Origin: CAVWNR01 sp963756525
GTDB taxonomy: Bacteria; Actinomycetota; Actinomycetes; Mycobacteriales; Jatrophihabitantaceae
Assembly (NCBI GenBank): GCA_963756525.1
Contig: CAVWNR010000001.1
Span: 372,001-436,000 of the forward strand
DNA length: 64,000 bases
Direction of reading: 5' to 3'
This document shows, one piece after another, positions 1-8,212 of this stretch. Positions within the stretch are counted from its first letter, which is position 1; each line of letters starts with the position of its first letter. The notes beneath the pieces were generated by a model. That model was not told the DNA's origin, searched no databases, and was given only the letters and a program-made list of their open reading frames with translations. The position numbers and the translations under genes are program-made.

Positions 1-1
1 G

Positions 2-310
2 CTGCGCGACGGCGAAGCGCACCCTTGGTCGGAATGGGCGAACGCTGAGGCGCACCAGGGCCAGCGGCTGCCCGGCGCGGTGAGCCGGTGGAACGCCCAG
101 AAGGACCTGTCGTTCATCCCGTTGCGCCCGGAGCGCGTTCTCGAGGTCAAGTACGAGCACATGGAAGGCACTCGTTTCCGGCACCTCGCCCACTTCGTCC
201 GCTGGCGCGACGACCGCACCCCCGAGTCCTGCACCTACGAACAGCTCGAACAGCCGGTCACCTTCGAGTTGAACGACATCGTCCCAGGCCTGGGACAAGT
301 CCCGGGCTGA
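2..310 (+). CDS. ATP-dependent DNA ligase, C-terminal 102 residues (cut by window edge)
   Basis: The reading frame is open from the first bases of the window, so this is the 3' end of a gene that begins upstream. The visible protein contains RVLEVKYEHM, RFRHLAHFVRWR and a Glu-rich end. These match the C-terminal OB-fold of actinobacterial ATP-dependent DNA ligases of the short LigC/LigD-ligase type, where the VxYxxxxxxRHxxxFxRWR pattern is typical. The nucleotidyltransferase core with the catalytic lysine lies outside the window, so activity cannot be judged. Such ligases seal nicks in repair, often with Ku or LigD primase partners, but none of those is visible here. An internal GTG at 80 is not taken as the start, because the frame and its codon use continue upstream of it. 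Confidence 0.8.
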   Translation: MRDGEAHPWSEWANAEAHQGQRLPGAVSRWNAQKDLSFIPLRPERVLEVKYEHMEGTRFRHLAHFVRWRDDRTPESCTYEQLEQPVTFELNDIVPGLGQVPG

Positions 311-511
311 CGTCGGCGATGCCGCACTCGGCGATCCGCTTGCCGACAGCGTCGGTCGACGGCTTCCACCGGGTTGGTCGGCACCCCGCCTTCCCGGCCC
401 GCACCCGAGCGGCACCGTTCACCGACACGGCGTCCCCTCGAACGCAAAGGAAGATCCTGTCCGATAACGGATCCGCGAGCGAGGCGTTCGGCCGGCTGTG
501 ACACTGAGGTC

Positions 512-1396
512 GTGTCGAGCGGTGTGGACGAGTCGGTGCTGGCCGCTGAGCGGCGCGTCGGGTACTGCTTGTACAACCGTGGGGCGGCTCGCCGAGCGCT
601 CTTTCAATACGGCACCCCCGGCACCCGATGGTTGTCGCCTCAGCTGATCGCTGCGGCGGGATCTGCGGGGTTCGAACTGCTGGTGATCGACCGTCCTGGC
701 TACGGGGCCACCAGTCGGCGGCCGGGCCGGCGAATCGTGGACGTTCTCGGTGATGTGCGCACGGTGCTGGACGCTGTGGGCTGGGATCGTTTCACGGTGT
801 GGGGTGGCTCTGGCGGAGCGCCGCATGCCTTGGCGATCGCAGCCCGGCTGCCTGATCGAGTGACGGCCTGCGCGAGCGTCGTCGGCTTGGCCCCGCATGA
901 TGCGCCGGGGCTGCAGTGGTACGCCGGGATGTCGCCGGGCAACGTCGAGGAGTTCCAGGCCGCGGCCCGAGGAGAGCACGTCTACCGCCCGCTTGTGCAG
1001 CGTCTGGCTGCCGATGCGCTGGCCAGCGTCGAGGCGGGCGGCAGTCAGGTCGCAGGCGATTACCAGCTACCCGAGGTCGACCGCCGCGCCCTCGCGGCCC
1101 GGCACGCGGAGGACGGCTACCTCGAGCGGATGATCCTCACCTACCGGCACGGAGTCGACGGGTGGATCGACGACTGCATCGCCTTGACCCGGCCATGGGG
1201 CTTCGAGTTGTCGGAGCTCACCGCGCCGACCAGCGTCTGGTACGGCACCGCCGATGTTCTCGCCTCCCGCGACCACCACGAGTACCTGCTTTCGGCCCTG
1301 CCCGGCGCTCGACGCCGCGAACTGCGCGGCGGCCACGTCCTGGACAGCCGGGATCTCGCCGCGATCTACGACTGGCTCGCAGATCCGACTCGCTAG
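512..1396 (+). CDS. alpha/beta hydrolase fold protein
   Basis: The 294-residue product has the alpha/beta hydrolase layout. An oxyanion-region segment FQYGTPG is followed by IDRPGYG, the nucleophile elbow WGGSGGAPHA (Ser near 100), an acid region GTADVLASRD and a C-terminal GGHVLDSRD that supplies the catalytic His near 275. It is likely a cytosolic esterase or peptidase-like hydrolase; the substrate cannot be told. The frame is open further upstream to 374, but those codons read as low-quality Arg/Pro-rich sequence. I chose GTG 512; GTG 524 in the same frame is equally possible. The 200 bases before it hold no recognisable gene. It runs alone and converges on the reductase gene downstream. 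Confidence 0.8.
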   Translation: MSSGVDESVLAAERRVGYCLYNRGAARRALFQYGTPGTRWLSPQLIAAAGSAGFELLVIDRPGYGATSRRPGRRIVDVLGDVRTVLDAVGWDRFTVWGGSGGAPHALAIAARLPDRVTACASVVGLAPHDAPGLQWYAGMSPGNVEEFQAAARGEHVYRPLVQRLAADALASVEAGGSQVAGDYQLPEVDRRALAARHAEDGYLERMILTYRHGVDGWIDDCIALTRPWGFELSELTAPTSVWYGTADVLASRDHHEYLLSALPGARRRELRGGHVLDSRDLAAIYDWLADPTR

Positions 1397-1539
1397 CCCG
1401 TTCGTCCTACGACCCGGCGGTCGCCGATCCGAGCGCGCCCGTCTATCGGGCAGTTGGAGCTCAGTCCGGTGACCGCTCGTCGGACACCCCGGCAGAGATC
1501 AGTGGTGGAGCCGATCCGAGGTCCTGCGCCGGCGCGGCG

Positions 1540-2280
1540 TCAGCCGGGGAGCGCGTAGCGGCAGAACAGCGCGCCGTCCTCCTCGAGCAGACCGGCCAGC
1601 CGCATGCCCAGCGGAGGGTGCGCCCACGGGGCGCCCGCGCTCACCCGGCCGGCGCCCGGGCCGGCCAGCAGCGGCGAGACGGTGAGGCAGAGCTCGTCCA
1701 CGAGTCCAGCCTCGGTCAGGCAGCCGAACAGCAGCGGGCCGCCCTCGCAGAGCACTCGCCGGTGCCCGCGCGCGGCCAGCGCGGCCATCCCCTCGGCGAG
1801 GTTGACATCCTCGTCACCGCAGACCAGCACCTCCGCCACCTCGTGCAACGCGGCCCCGGACTCGGTATCGGATGCGGCGCAGGTGAGCACGATCGTGCGG
1901 GCGTCGGCGTCGGCGCCGGTGAACAGCTTCCCGGACGGGTCCAGGCGCAGCGACTGGCTCACGACGACGATCGGCAGCGCCTCGGCCAGCCCGTGCTCGC
2001 GGCGCACGCCCCGGCGCCGGGCGCTCAGCTGCAGCGCACCGTACCCCTCGTCGCGGATCGTGCCGGCGCCGACGAGGACGACGTCGGCGAGGTCGCGCAA
2101 GGCGGCGAAGATCCGGTTGTCGGCGCGGGTCTGCAGGCCGCGGGAGAATCCCGCGACGCTCACCGCGCCGTCGGCGCTGGCGATGAAGTTCGCGCGCAGG
2201 CCCCCCTCGTCCAGCCACCCCGCGGCGTAGAACGCGTGGACGTCGACGTCCTCGGCGGCTCGGGGCAGCAACGCGCGCAT
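1540..2280 (-). CDS. RibD C-terminal-domain (pyrimidine reductase family) protein
   Basis: The 246-residue protein has the dihydrofolate-reductase-like fold of the RibD C-terminal domain. NFIASADGAVS lies near residue 30, DVVLVGAGTIRDEGYG lies mid-protein as the nucleotide-binding turn, and CEGGPLLFGCL lies in the C-terminal third. The family reduces 2,5-diamino-6-ribosylamino-pyrimidinone phosphate in riboflavin synthesis, but many actinobacterial stand-alone members have no assigned substrate. There is no deaminase domain and no other rib gene nearby, so a riboflavin role is not shown by context. It starts at ATG, 32 bp from the divergent small gene on the plus strand, so the two promoters must lie very close together. 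Confidence 0.85.
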   Translation of the reverse strand: MRALLPRAAEDVDVHAFYAAGWLDEGGLRANFIASADGAVSVAGFSRGLQTRADNRIFAALRDLADVVLVGAGTIRDEGYGALQLSARRRGVRREHGLAEALPIVVVSQSLRLDPSGKLFTGADADARTIVLTCAASDTESGAALHEVAEVLVCGDEDVNLAEGMAALAARGHRRVLCEGGPLLFGCLTEAGLVDELCLTVSPLLAGPGAGRVSAGAPWAHPPLGMRLAGLLEEDGALFCRYALPG

Positions 2281-2312
2281 GGGGCCTATCTCAGCACGTA
2301 TGGTCGGGTGTC

Positions 2313-2486
2313 GTGGCCTCCCGTCTGGTCGATCGGGTACCGGTGGTGCCGGTGTTCGCCCTCGTCGACGGCCTGACGCCGCAGCTGCTCGCCGGGGGCT
2401 ACCGCAAGAAGTACCGGCGCCCGATCAGCCGGCTGGTCGCCCTGAACCGGCTGGCCGTCCCGTCCCGGTCGGGCCGCGATGGCTAA
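2313..2486 (+). CDS. small basic protein, 57 aa, unknown function
   Basis: A GTG-initiated reading frame of 57 codons ends in TAA over the ATG of the next gene, an 8-base overlap that implies translational coupling. Third codon positions are almost all G or C, which is strong evidence that it is expressed as protein. The product has a hydrophobic N-terminal part (VPVVPVFALVDGL), a basic patch (GGYRKKYRRPISR) and no Cys. I do not recognise a family. The overlap and shared strand suggest it works with the EcsC-like protein that follows. Its start is close to that of the divergent reductase, leaving about 30 bp for the promoter. Confidence 0.6.
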   Translation: MASRLVDRVPVVPVFALVDGLTPQLLAGGYRKKYRRPISRLVALNRLAVPSRSGRDG

Positions 2487-3234
2487 GCGGCGCCCGGCGG
2501 TCCCGGTGCCGGCGGTGGTCGAAGGTGCGCTCGACGCCGCGCTCGACCGGGCCCTGCACGTGCAACGGTCCGCGGTCATCGGCTACCTCGACCGGATCCG
2601 GGCGCGGCACCGCGACCTCACCCCGGAACAGCTGGTGCGCTTGCTGGAGCGGCGATACCTTGCCGCCGTCGCCGCGATCGGCGCCGCATCCGGCGGCGCG
2701 GCCGCGGTGCCGGGGGTGGGCACGAGCGCGTCGCTCGCCTCGGCCGTGCTGGAGATCTCCGCCTTCACCGAGGCGACCGCGCTGTTCACGCTGGCCGTGG
2801 CCGAGGTGTACGGCGTGCGGGCGGAGGACCCGGCGTTTCGCCGGGCGCTGGTGCTCGCGGTGCTGCTCGGCGATTCGGGCGCCGCCGAATTGACCGCCGC
2901 GGCCGCAGGTTCGCGGTGGGGGATGGTGCTCGCGCACCGGGTTCCGGAGGAGACCATCCACCGGGTCAACCGCACCCTGGGCAAGCACTTCGCCAAGCAT
3001 TTCGGCGCCCGGCAGGGCGCGCTGGTGTTCGCTCGCGCGCTGCCGCTCGGGATCGGCGCGGGCATCGGCGCGGCGGGGAACATGGTGCTCGCGCGCACGG
3101 CGATCGACACCGCACGCCGCGCGTTCGGCCGGCTGCCGACGACGCTGCCGCCGAGGACCGTCGAAGGCACAGTCGTCGACGGGTCGCGGGTCGACGGCCG
3201 GGGCGACGGTCACCCGCGGCCTGCCGGCCGGTGA
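2479..3234 (+). CDS. EcsC-like conserved protein
   Basis: The 251-residue product has a charged N-terminal third, then a long Ala/Gly-rich hydrophobic stretch (AVAAIGAASGGAAAVPG). A segment ISAFTEATALFTLAVAEVYG followed by a D-P-x-x-R-R pattern resembles the core of the EcsC family. A second hydrophobic Gly-rich segment lies near 195-215 (GIGAGIGAAGN), and the tail is basic and Gly-rich. Function in this family is poorly defined; in Bacillus, EcsC accompanies an ABC transporter, but none is adjacent here. The start ATG overlaps the stop of the 57-residue gene. The stop is directly adjacent to the stop of the convergent ABM-domain gene. The family assignment is by motif resemblance only. Confidence 0.65.
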   Translation: MAKRRPAVPVPAVVEGALDAALDRALHVQRSAVIGYLDRIRARHRDLTPEQLVRLLERRYLAAVAAIGAASGGAAAVPGVGTSASLASAVLEISAFTEATALFTLAVAEVYGVRAEDPAFRRALVLAVLLGDSGAAELTAAAAGSRWGMVLAHRVPEETIHRVNRTLGKHFAKHFGARQGALVFARALPLGIGAGIGAAGNMVLARTAIDTARRAFGRLPTTLPPRTVEGTVVDGSRVDGRGDGHPRPAGR

Positions 3235-3561
3235 TCAGTCGGAGACGGCCAGCTCGCCGAGCTCGGCCCAGTCGTCGCCGGGCACGGTCGTGTTGATGAT
3301 CCGCGGGGTCGCGACCAGGTGCGGCGGCAGCTCTTTGCGGGCCGCCTGGAAGTGGTCGGACTGCACGTGCGCCGCCCCGGCGTCGTCATCGCGGAAGGCC
3401 TCCACGAGGACGTACTCGGTGGGGTCGTCGATGCTGCGCGACCAGTCGAACCAGAGGCACCCTGGCTCGTTGCGCGTGGCGCGGGTGAAGGCCGCCGTGA
3501 TCGACGGCCACTGATTGGCGTCCTCCGGCTTCACCCGGAACTTGGCGGTGATGACGATCAT
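3235..3561 (-). CDS. antibiotic biosynthesis monooxygenase (ABM) domain protein
   Basis: The 108-residue single-domain protein begins MIVITAKFRVKPED and contains TRNEPGCLWFDWSRSIDDP and YVLVEAFRDDDAGAAHVQSDHF. This is the dimeric ferredoxin-like ABM/YgiN fold used by small quinol mono-oxygenases and haem or quinone-handling proteins. It is the last gene of a four-gene minus-strand operon, 27 bp after the alcohol dehydrogenase, with a GAGGAG ribosome-binding site 4 nt before its ATG. ABM proteins need no cofactor and act on activated aromatic or quinol substrates. The operon context suggests detoxification or a side reaction of the pathway. The precise substrate is unknown. Confidence 0.85.
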   Translation of the reverse strand: MIVITAKFRVKPEDANQWPSITAAFTRATRNEPGCLWFDWSRSIDDPTEYVLVEAFRDDDAGAAHVQSDHFQAARKELPPHLVATPRIINTTVPGDDWAELGELAVSD

Positions 3562-3588
3562 GAGGCTCCTCTCCCGAGGCCCGCGCGG

Positions 3589-4617
3589 TCAGGGCACCAG
3601 AATCGCGCGACCGCGTACCCGGCCGTTGTCCAGCTCGTTCAGCGCGTCCGCGGCGGCGTCGAGCGGGTACGTCTGGGTGTGCAGCGTGACCTTCCCGCTC
3701 TGTGCGAGCACCATCAGTTCGGCCAGCTCGTTGTAGGTGCCGACGATGTTGCCGATGATGTTGCGTTCGGTGGAGATGATGTCGAGCGTCGGCACGCGCA
3801 GCTCGCCTCCGTAGCCGATGACCGAGTACCACCCGCCGGGCCGCGTCATCGCGAATCCCTCGTTCTCGGCGCCCTCCTCGGCGACGAAGTCGAGGACGAC
3901 GTCGGCGCCGTCGCCGCCGGTGAGGTCCTGCACCTCGTCGACGTGGCGGCCGTCGGCGACGACCGTGTGGTTGGCGCCGAGCGACTCGGCCAGCTCGAGG
4001 GCTTCCGGGTTGCGGTCGATCACGACGATGTCGGTCGCGGTCAGCGCGGCGAGGCACTGGATGCCGATGTGGCCCAGCCCGCCGGCGCCGATCACCACGC
4101 AGGTGGTGCCCGGGTACAGCTGTGGAACCATCTTGCGTACCGCGTGGTATGCGGTGATGCCGGCGTCGGCCAGGGCCGCGACCGCCTCCGGCTTGGTGCC
4201 CGGATCCAGCTTCACGCAGGCTCGCGCCGAGGTGCGCAGGTACTCGGCCATGCCGCCGTCGCTGCCGTCCAGGCCGGGGAACGTGCTGCTGCCGCAGTGC
4301 ATGTCGTCGCCGGCCCGGCAGGCGCGGCAGAACCCGCACGTCGTCGTCGGATGGAGGATCACCGTGTCGCCCACCGCCACGTTCGTCACGGCGTCGCCGA
4401 CCGCATGCACCCAGCCCGCGTTCTCGTGGCCCAGCGTGTACGGCAGCGTCGGATGCATCGCCTCGTCCCACTGGCCCAGGATGATGTGCAGGTCGGTGCG
4501 GCACACGCCCGCGCCGCCGATCTTCACGACGACGTCGAACGGCCCGTCGATCATCGGCTCGGGCACCTCGTCGATGGCGACCGGCTCGTTGTAGTGGCGC
4601 AGCCGGACTGCTTTCAC
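3589..4617 (-). CDS. zinc-dependent NAD(P) alcohol dehydrogenase (MDR family)
   Basis: The 342-residue medium-chain dehydrogenase shows catalytic-zinc ligands Cys39 (GVCRTDLH), His64-Glu65 (LGHENAG) and a downstream Cys/Asp region. Structural-zinc cysteines lie at 94, 97, 100 and 108 (TTTCGFCRACRAGDDMHC), and a Rossmann motif IGAGGLGHIG lies near 175. It oxidises an alcohol to an aldehyde or ketone with NAD(P). The GTG start overlaps the upstream MIP18-like gene by four bases (GTGA), and a GGAGGAA ribosome site sits inside that gene. Third in the operon amidohydrolase-DUF59-ADH-ABM, it resembles the alcohol dehydrogenase of propane monooxygenase gene clusters, but no monooxygenase is present here. 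Confidence 0.92.
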   Translation of the reverse strand: MKAVRLRHYNEPVAIDEVPEPMIDGPFDVVVKIGGAGVCRTDLHIILGQWDEAMHPTLPYTLGHENAGWVHAVGDAVTNVAVGDTVILHPTTTCGFCRACRAGDDMHCGSSTFPGLDGSDGGMAEYLRTSARACVKLDPGTKPEAVAALADAGITAYHAVRKMVPQLYPGTTCVVIGAGGLGHIGIQCLAALTATDIVVIDRNPEALELAESLGANHTVVADGRHVDEVQDLTGGDGADVVLDFVAEEGAENEGFAMTRPGGWYSVIGYGGELRVPTLDIISTERNIIGNIVGTYNELAELMVLAQSGKVTLHTQTYPLDAAADALNELDNGRVRGRAILVP

Positions 4618-5318
4618 GGTTCCTCCTCGTCGACGCCGTAGTCGATGCCATAGCGGTGGGCGAGCATGCCGCGACAGATGCCGGAGTTCGCCTCGATGTT
4701 CACCCGGGACAGCCGCGCTCTGCCCAGGTGCAGCCGCAGCTCGTGCGGCGCGAGCCGCTCGCCGGTGGACACGTCGATCAGCAGCGGCGAGGCATCGTTC
4801 GCAGGCAGGCCGACCTCGGCGCGCCGCGCCCGCAGCGCGTCCAGGTCACGCGACGCAGCTACGTCGCCGAGCGTCAACTCGAGGACGTCCCTGCCGCAGG
4901 CCAGCAGCGGACGGCAGACGCGGTCGGTCCCCGCGAGCACCGCCTTGCGGAGGAAGTCGGCCCGCAGGCCATCCAGTTCGCCGCTCGCCTCGTCGCCGAA
5001 CGTGCCCACGAACCCGGCCCGTGCCGCGACGCCCGCGTTGATCGCCTCAGCCGCGAAGTGATCGTCCAGCACGATCACCGCCCGCTCCACGCCGGGAACC
5101 GCGCTCACCGCGTCGAACGCGTCGGCGGCCATGAGGAAGGCGAAGTTCGGCGCGCAGAAGTAGGTCGGCAGGCGCAGGTGCACCTCCGCCGTGCCGTGCT
5201 CGACGACGCACGACGCAACGAAGCCCAGCGTGGTCACCGGCTCGTCCAACTCCGGGTCGCGGACCTGGTCGAGAGCGCACAGCACACGCTCGACGTCCGT
5301 CCCGACAGCGACCGTCAT
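4614..5318 (-). CDS. MIP18/DUF59-domain iron-sulfur assembly-like protein
   Basis: The 234-residue protein has a DUF59/MIP18 domain in its first 100 residues: VLCALDQVRDPELDEPVTTLG, then TAEVHLRLPTYFCAPNFAFL. Its single conserved Cys sits in the position used for cluster or metal transfer. A C-terminal extension of about 130 residues (ending YGIDYGVDEEEP) is peculiar to the versions found with diiron monooxygenase clusters, as far as I recall. Its ATG overlaps the stop of the amidohydrolase gene (ATGA), and its stop overlaps the GTG of the alcohol dehydrogenase gene, so translation is coupled on both sides. The likely role is metal-centre assembly or maturation of a partner enzyme, which is not encoded in the window. 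Confidence 0.82.
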   Translation of the reverse strand: MTVAVGTDVERVLCALDQVRDPELDEPVTTLGFVASCVVEHGTAEVHLRLPTYFCAPNFAFLMAADAFDAVSAVPGVERAVIVLDDHFAAEAINAGVAARAGFVGTFGDEASGELDGLRADFLRKAVLAGTDRVCRPLLACGRDVLELTLGDVAASRDLDALRARRAEVGLPANDASPLLIDVSTGERLAPHELRLHLGRARLSRVNIEANSGICRGMLAHRYGIDYGVDEEEP

Positions 5319-6376
5319 GCTGACGGCGAGTCGCCGGTCACCAGCGCCGCATCGTCGCGCGCCGCCGGCTTCGACTCGTCGGGGATCCGGCACTCCGGCG
5401 GGACGTCGATGTCGTAGAGCCGCGCGGCGTTCAGGCCGAGGATCTTCTTCTTCCCCTCGACGCCGAGACGCGGGTAGTCGGCGAAGTCCTCGCCGTCGGG
5501 CATCTGCCAGTCGACGAAGCCCTCGACCTGCCACTGGGGCTCCCAGATGGCGTAGTCGCTGCCGAAGGTCATCTTGTCTTCGCCGACCCAGAACAGCAGC
5601 TCGCCCATCACCTTGGCGAAGAATCGCGGCCGGGCGTGCATCAGCGCGCCGATGGCGACGGCCAGGCCGGCGTAGACGTTCGGTTCCTGCGTCGCCATGA
5701 AACAGAAGTCCTCGATGCGCGGCAGGCCGACGTGCTCGACGACGAAGTTGAGGTCGGGGAAGTCGGTGGCGGCGTGGTCGACGTCGGCGACGTCGAAGGC
5801 GTCCTTGTCCAGCGGCCAGATCGTCGGCCCCTTGTGCACGTGCACGTTCCTGATCCCGAGCTCCTGCGCCCTGGCCAGGAAGCGGTAGGCCTCCGGGTCG
5901 GAGAGCTTCCAGCCCCGCGAGTCGCCCTTCCACTCGGCGGTGTAGAGCTTGACGCCCTTCGGGTGCCAGCGCTCGACGTCGGCCTCGAGCTGGTCCAGGC
6001 CGCCCTGCCCGTCGCGCGGGTCGAAGCGGGCGTTGACGATGAACTTGCCGGGGTGCTTCTCGGCAAGCGCGGCGTTGCGCTCGAGGGTGTTGAAGCCCTG
6101 CGTGTACCACTGTTTCAGGTAGGTCGACTGGCAGATCGCGACGTCGACGTGGCCCTTGTCGAAGACGTCGGACATCACGTCGTCCTCGGAGTACTTCTGG
6201 AAGTGCTCGAGCTCCCAGTGCGTCTCCGGCGGCCCCAATCCCATGTAGGCGTGGAAGCACTCGATCCAGCCCTTCGCGAACTGCTCCTGGCCCTGCACCC
6301 AGTTCGCCGGGCTCGCATCCCAGAAGTGCATGTGGCTGTCCACGACGAAGTACTTCTCGCCGTCCTTCTCGTACAC
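5315..6376 (-). CDS. amidohydrolase family (amidohydrolase 2) protein
   Basis: The 353-residue TIM-barrel hydrolase carries the metal-binding DSHMHFWD near residue 14, HVHKGP mid-protein, VEHVGLPR and the late GSDYAIWEPQW, the expected His/Asp ligands of the amidohydrolase-2 (ACMSD-like) superfamily. It is the first gene of a four-gene operon. The GTG start is preceded by a good AAGGAGGT at 8 nt spacing. Proteins of this subgroup are found in gene clusters for propane or phenol-type soluble diiron monooxygenases, next to DUF59 and alcohol dehydrogenase genes; their reaction there is not established. Only 40 bp separate it from the stop of treZ, so it may share that transcript or use a promoter in this gap. 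Confidence 0.88.
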   Translation of the reverse strand: MYEKDGEKYFVVDSHMHFWDASPANWVQGQEQFAKGWIECFHAYMGLGPPETHWELEHFQKYSEDDVMSDVFDKGHVDVAICQSTYLKQWYTQGFNTLERNAALAEKHPGKFIVNARFDPRDGQGGLDQLEADVERWHPKGVKLYTAEWKGDSRGWKLSDPEAYRFLARAQELGIRNVHVHKGPTIWPLDKDAFDVADVDHAATDFPDLNFVVEHVGLPRIEDFCFMATQEPNVYAGLAVAIGALMHARPRFFAKVMGELLFWVGEDKMTFGSDYAIWEPQWQVEGFVDWQMPDGEDFADYPRLGVEGKKKILGLNAARLYDIDVPPECRIPDESKPAARDDAALVTGDSPSA

Positions 6377-6416
6377 GTGACGACCTCCTTCCGACGGACA
6401 GGCTCAATCGTGCCAG

Positions 6417-8141
6417 TCAGACCGTGGCGTGTCGCCGTGCGATCGCGGCCGTCTGGGCAGCGAGCCGGACGCCGCGGTCGACCGGGTCGGCGCCGCCGGT
6501 CGCGAGCACGACCTCCCCCGTGGCGACGGGCAGAGTCCGCTCGTCGGCGGCCAGGTTGGCGAGGACGACGAACGAGCCGCGCTGCACGGCGAGCCACCCC
6601 GCGTCCTCGTCGTAGTCCACGAAGACCCGGTCGAGCCGCGGGTCGGCGAGGTCTGGCTCGGCGGCCCGAAGCGCGATCAGCCGCCGGTACAGCGCGAGCA
6701 CGTCAGCGTGCTCGGCGGCGTCTGGCTCGGACCAGTCCAGCACCGCGCACCGGTAGGTGGCCGGGTCCTGCGGGTCGGGCATCGCGGCGGTGTCCCACCC
6801 GTAGCTGGCGAACTCCTCGATTCGTCCTTGGCCCGTCGCTGCGGCGAGTTGCGGCTCGGGGTGCGAGGTGAAGAACGGCCAGCGGGTCGAGGCGGCCCAC
6901 TCCTCGCCCATCCAGAGCATCGGCGTGAACGGTGCCGTGAGCAGCAATACCGCGCCGACCCGCAGCAACGCGGGCGAGGTGAGCTCGCCCAGCCGCTCGC
7001 CGGCCGCGCGGTTGCCGACCTGATCGTGGTTCTGCAGCGCCCCGACAAAGCGCCAGCCCGGCGTGCGGTGCCGGTCGACCGGCCTGCCGTGCCGGCGGCC
7101 GCGGAACGTCGAGAACGTGCCGTCGTGCCAGAACGCCGACGTCCACACCTTGCCGAGCGCCGCCAGCGAGCCGAAGTCGCAGTAATAGCCCTGCCGCTCG
7201 CCGGTCAGCACGGCATGCAAGGCATGGTGGATGTCGTCGTCCCACTGCGCGTCCATGCCGTAGCCGTCCGGGCGTGCAGTGATCATCATGGGGTCGTTGA
7301 GGTCGGATTCGGCGATCAGCGCGAGCGGGCGCCCGACCTCGCCGGCCAGCGTCTCGACCTCGGCGGACAGCTCGGCGAGCAGGTGCGGGGTCGTGTCATC
7401 GACCAGGGCGTGCACCGCGTCCAGCCGCAGCGCGTCCGCGTGGAACTCGCGCAGCCACATCAGCGCGTTGTCGAGGATGTGCCGGCGCACCGCCGGTTCG
7501 GCCAGGTTGACGAGGTCGCCCCACGTGCTTCGGCCGGTCTCGAGGTAGGGGGCGAAGCGGGGCAGGTAGTTGCCGGAGGGACCGAGGTGGTTGTAGACGG
7601 CATCGAGCACCACGGCCAGGCCGCGGGCGTGGCAGGCATCGACGAAGCGCTTCAGCCCGTCCGGTCCGCCGTACGGCTCGTGCACCGCGTACCAGTCGAC
7701 GCCGTCGTAGCCCCAGTTCCACACGCCGTTGACGGCGTTGACCGGCAGCAGCTCGACGTGGGTGACGCCGAGCCGGACCACGTGGTCGAGCCGCTCGACG
7801 GCCGAGTCGAACGTCCCCCCGGGCGTGAACGTGCCGACGTGCAGCTCGTAGATCACGGCCCCGGGCAGGCCATGCCCCGTCCAGCCGCCGTCGGTCCAGG
7901 CGAACGCCGTGGGGTCGTAGACACGGCTCGGCCCGTGCACGCCCTGCGGCTGCCAGCGCGAGCGTGGGTCGGGCAGCGGCTCGTCACCGTCGTCGAGCAG
8001 GTAGGCGTAGTCGGTGCCGGGTGGGACGTCGAGCTCGGCGCGCCACCAGCCGTCCGGATGGCTGTGCAGCGGATGGTCGGCGTCGCCGACGCGTGCGCGC
8101 ACGCGCGAGGCGAGCGGCGCCCAGACCTCGAAGAGCGTCAC
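6417..8141 (-). CDS. treZ: malto-oligosyltrehalose trehalohydrolase
   Basis: The 574-residue GH13 enzyme releases trehalose from maltooligosyl trehalose, the second step of the TreY-TreZ route. An N-terminal beta-sandwich (FEVWAPLASRVRARVG) precedes the barrel, which includes VIYELHVGTFTPGGTF, VVLDAVYNHLGPSGN, the nucleophile region DALRLDAVHAL, the acid/base region LIAESDLND and QNHDQVGNRAAGERL. The start is GTG, and the length is normal for the family. It is separated from treX and treY by a kinase gene, a small opposite-strand gene and a yciI-like gene, whereas these three genes are usually contiguous. It therefore probably has its own promoter in the 71 bp upstream, beyond a terminator-like hairpin. 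Confidence 0.96.
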   Translation of the reverse strand: MTLFEVWAPLASRVRARVGDADHPLHSHPDGWWRAELDVPPGTDYAYLLDDGDEPLPDPRSRWQPQGVHGPSRVYDPTAFAWTDGGWTGHGLPGAVIYELHVGTFTPGGTFDSAVERLDHVVRLGVTHVELLPVNAVNGVWNWGYDGVDWYAVHEPYGGPDGLKRFVDACHARGLAVVLDAVYNHLGPSGNYLPRFAPYLETGRSTWGDLVNLAEPAVRRHILDNALMWLREFHADALRLDAVHALVDDTTPHLLAELSAEVETLAGEVGRPLALIAESDLNDPMMITARPDGYGMDAQWDDDIHHALHAVLTGERQGYYCDFGSLAALGKVWTSAFWHDGTFSTFRGRRHGRPVDRHRTPGWRFVGALQNHDQVGNRAAGERLGELTSPALLRVGAVLLLTAPFTPMLWMGEEWAASTRWPFFTSHPEPQLAAATGQGRIEEFASYGWDTAAMPDPQDPATYRCAVLDWSEPDAAEHADVLALYRRLIALRAAEPDLADPRLDRVFVDYDEDAGWLAVQRGSFVVLANLAADERTLPVATGEVVLATGGADPVDRGVRLAAQTAAIARRHATV

Positions 8142-8183
8142 CCGGCCACGATGCCACGCCGGAATGCTGCCCGGTCATGCCCG

Positions 8184-8208
8184 ACCGGCAACGAAGATCG
8201 TTACCGGC
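8184..8208 (-). terminator. terminator-like hairpin after the yciI-like gene
   Basis: Read on the minus strand, GCCGGTAACGA is followed by a short loop and TCGTTGCCGGT. This is a stem of about ten pairs with one G-T wobble, starting 4 nt after the TAA stop of the yciI-like gene. There is no T-run, which is common for actinobacterial terminators. It would separate the yciI-like transcript from treZ. Confidence 0.5.
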
Positions 8209-8212
8209 GTGC

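Noticed and set aside
311..511. Possible coding remnant between the ligase and the hydrolase
   Set aside because: Frames here give Arg/Pro-rich products with no motif and poor codon bias; no feature is supported.
1397..1539. Possible terminator or gene in the gap between the convergent hydrolase and reductase genes
   Set aside because: I saw no convincing stem or short frame; left as plain intergenic sequence.
4614..6407. A 597-residue protein spanning the amidohydrolase and DUF59 genes
   Set aside because: The N-terminal 360 codons are out of frame with the amidohydrolase; the true gene starts at 5318, overlapping the amidohydrolase stop.
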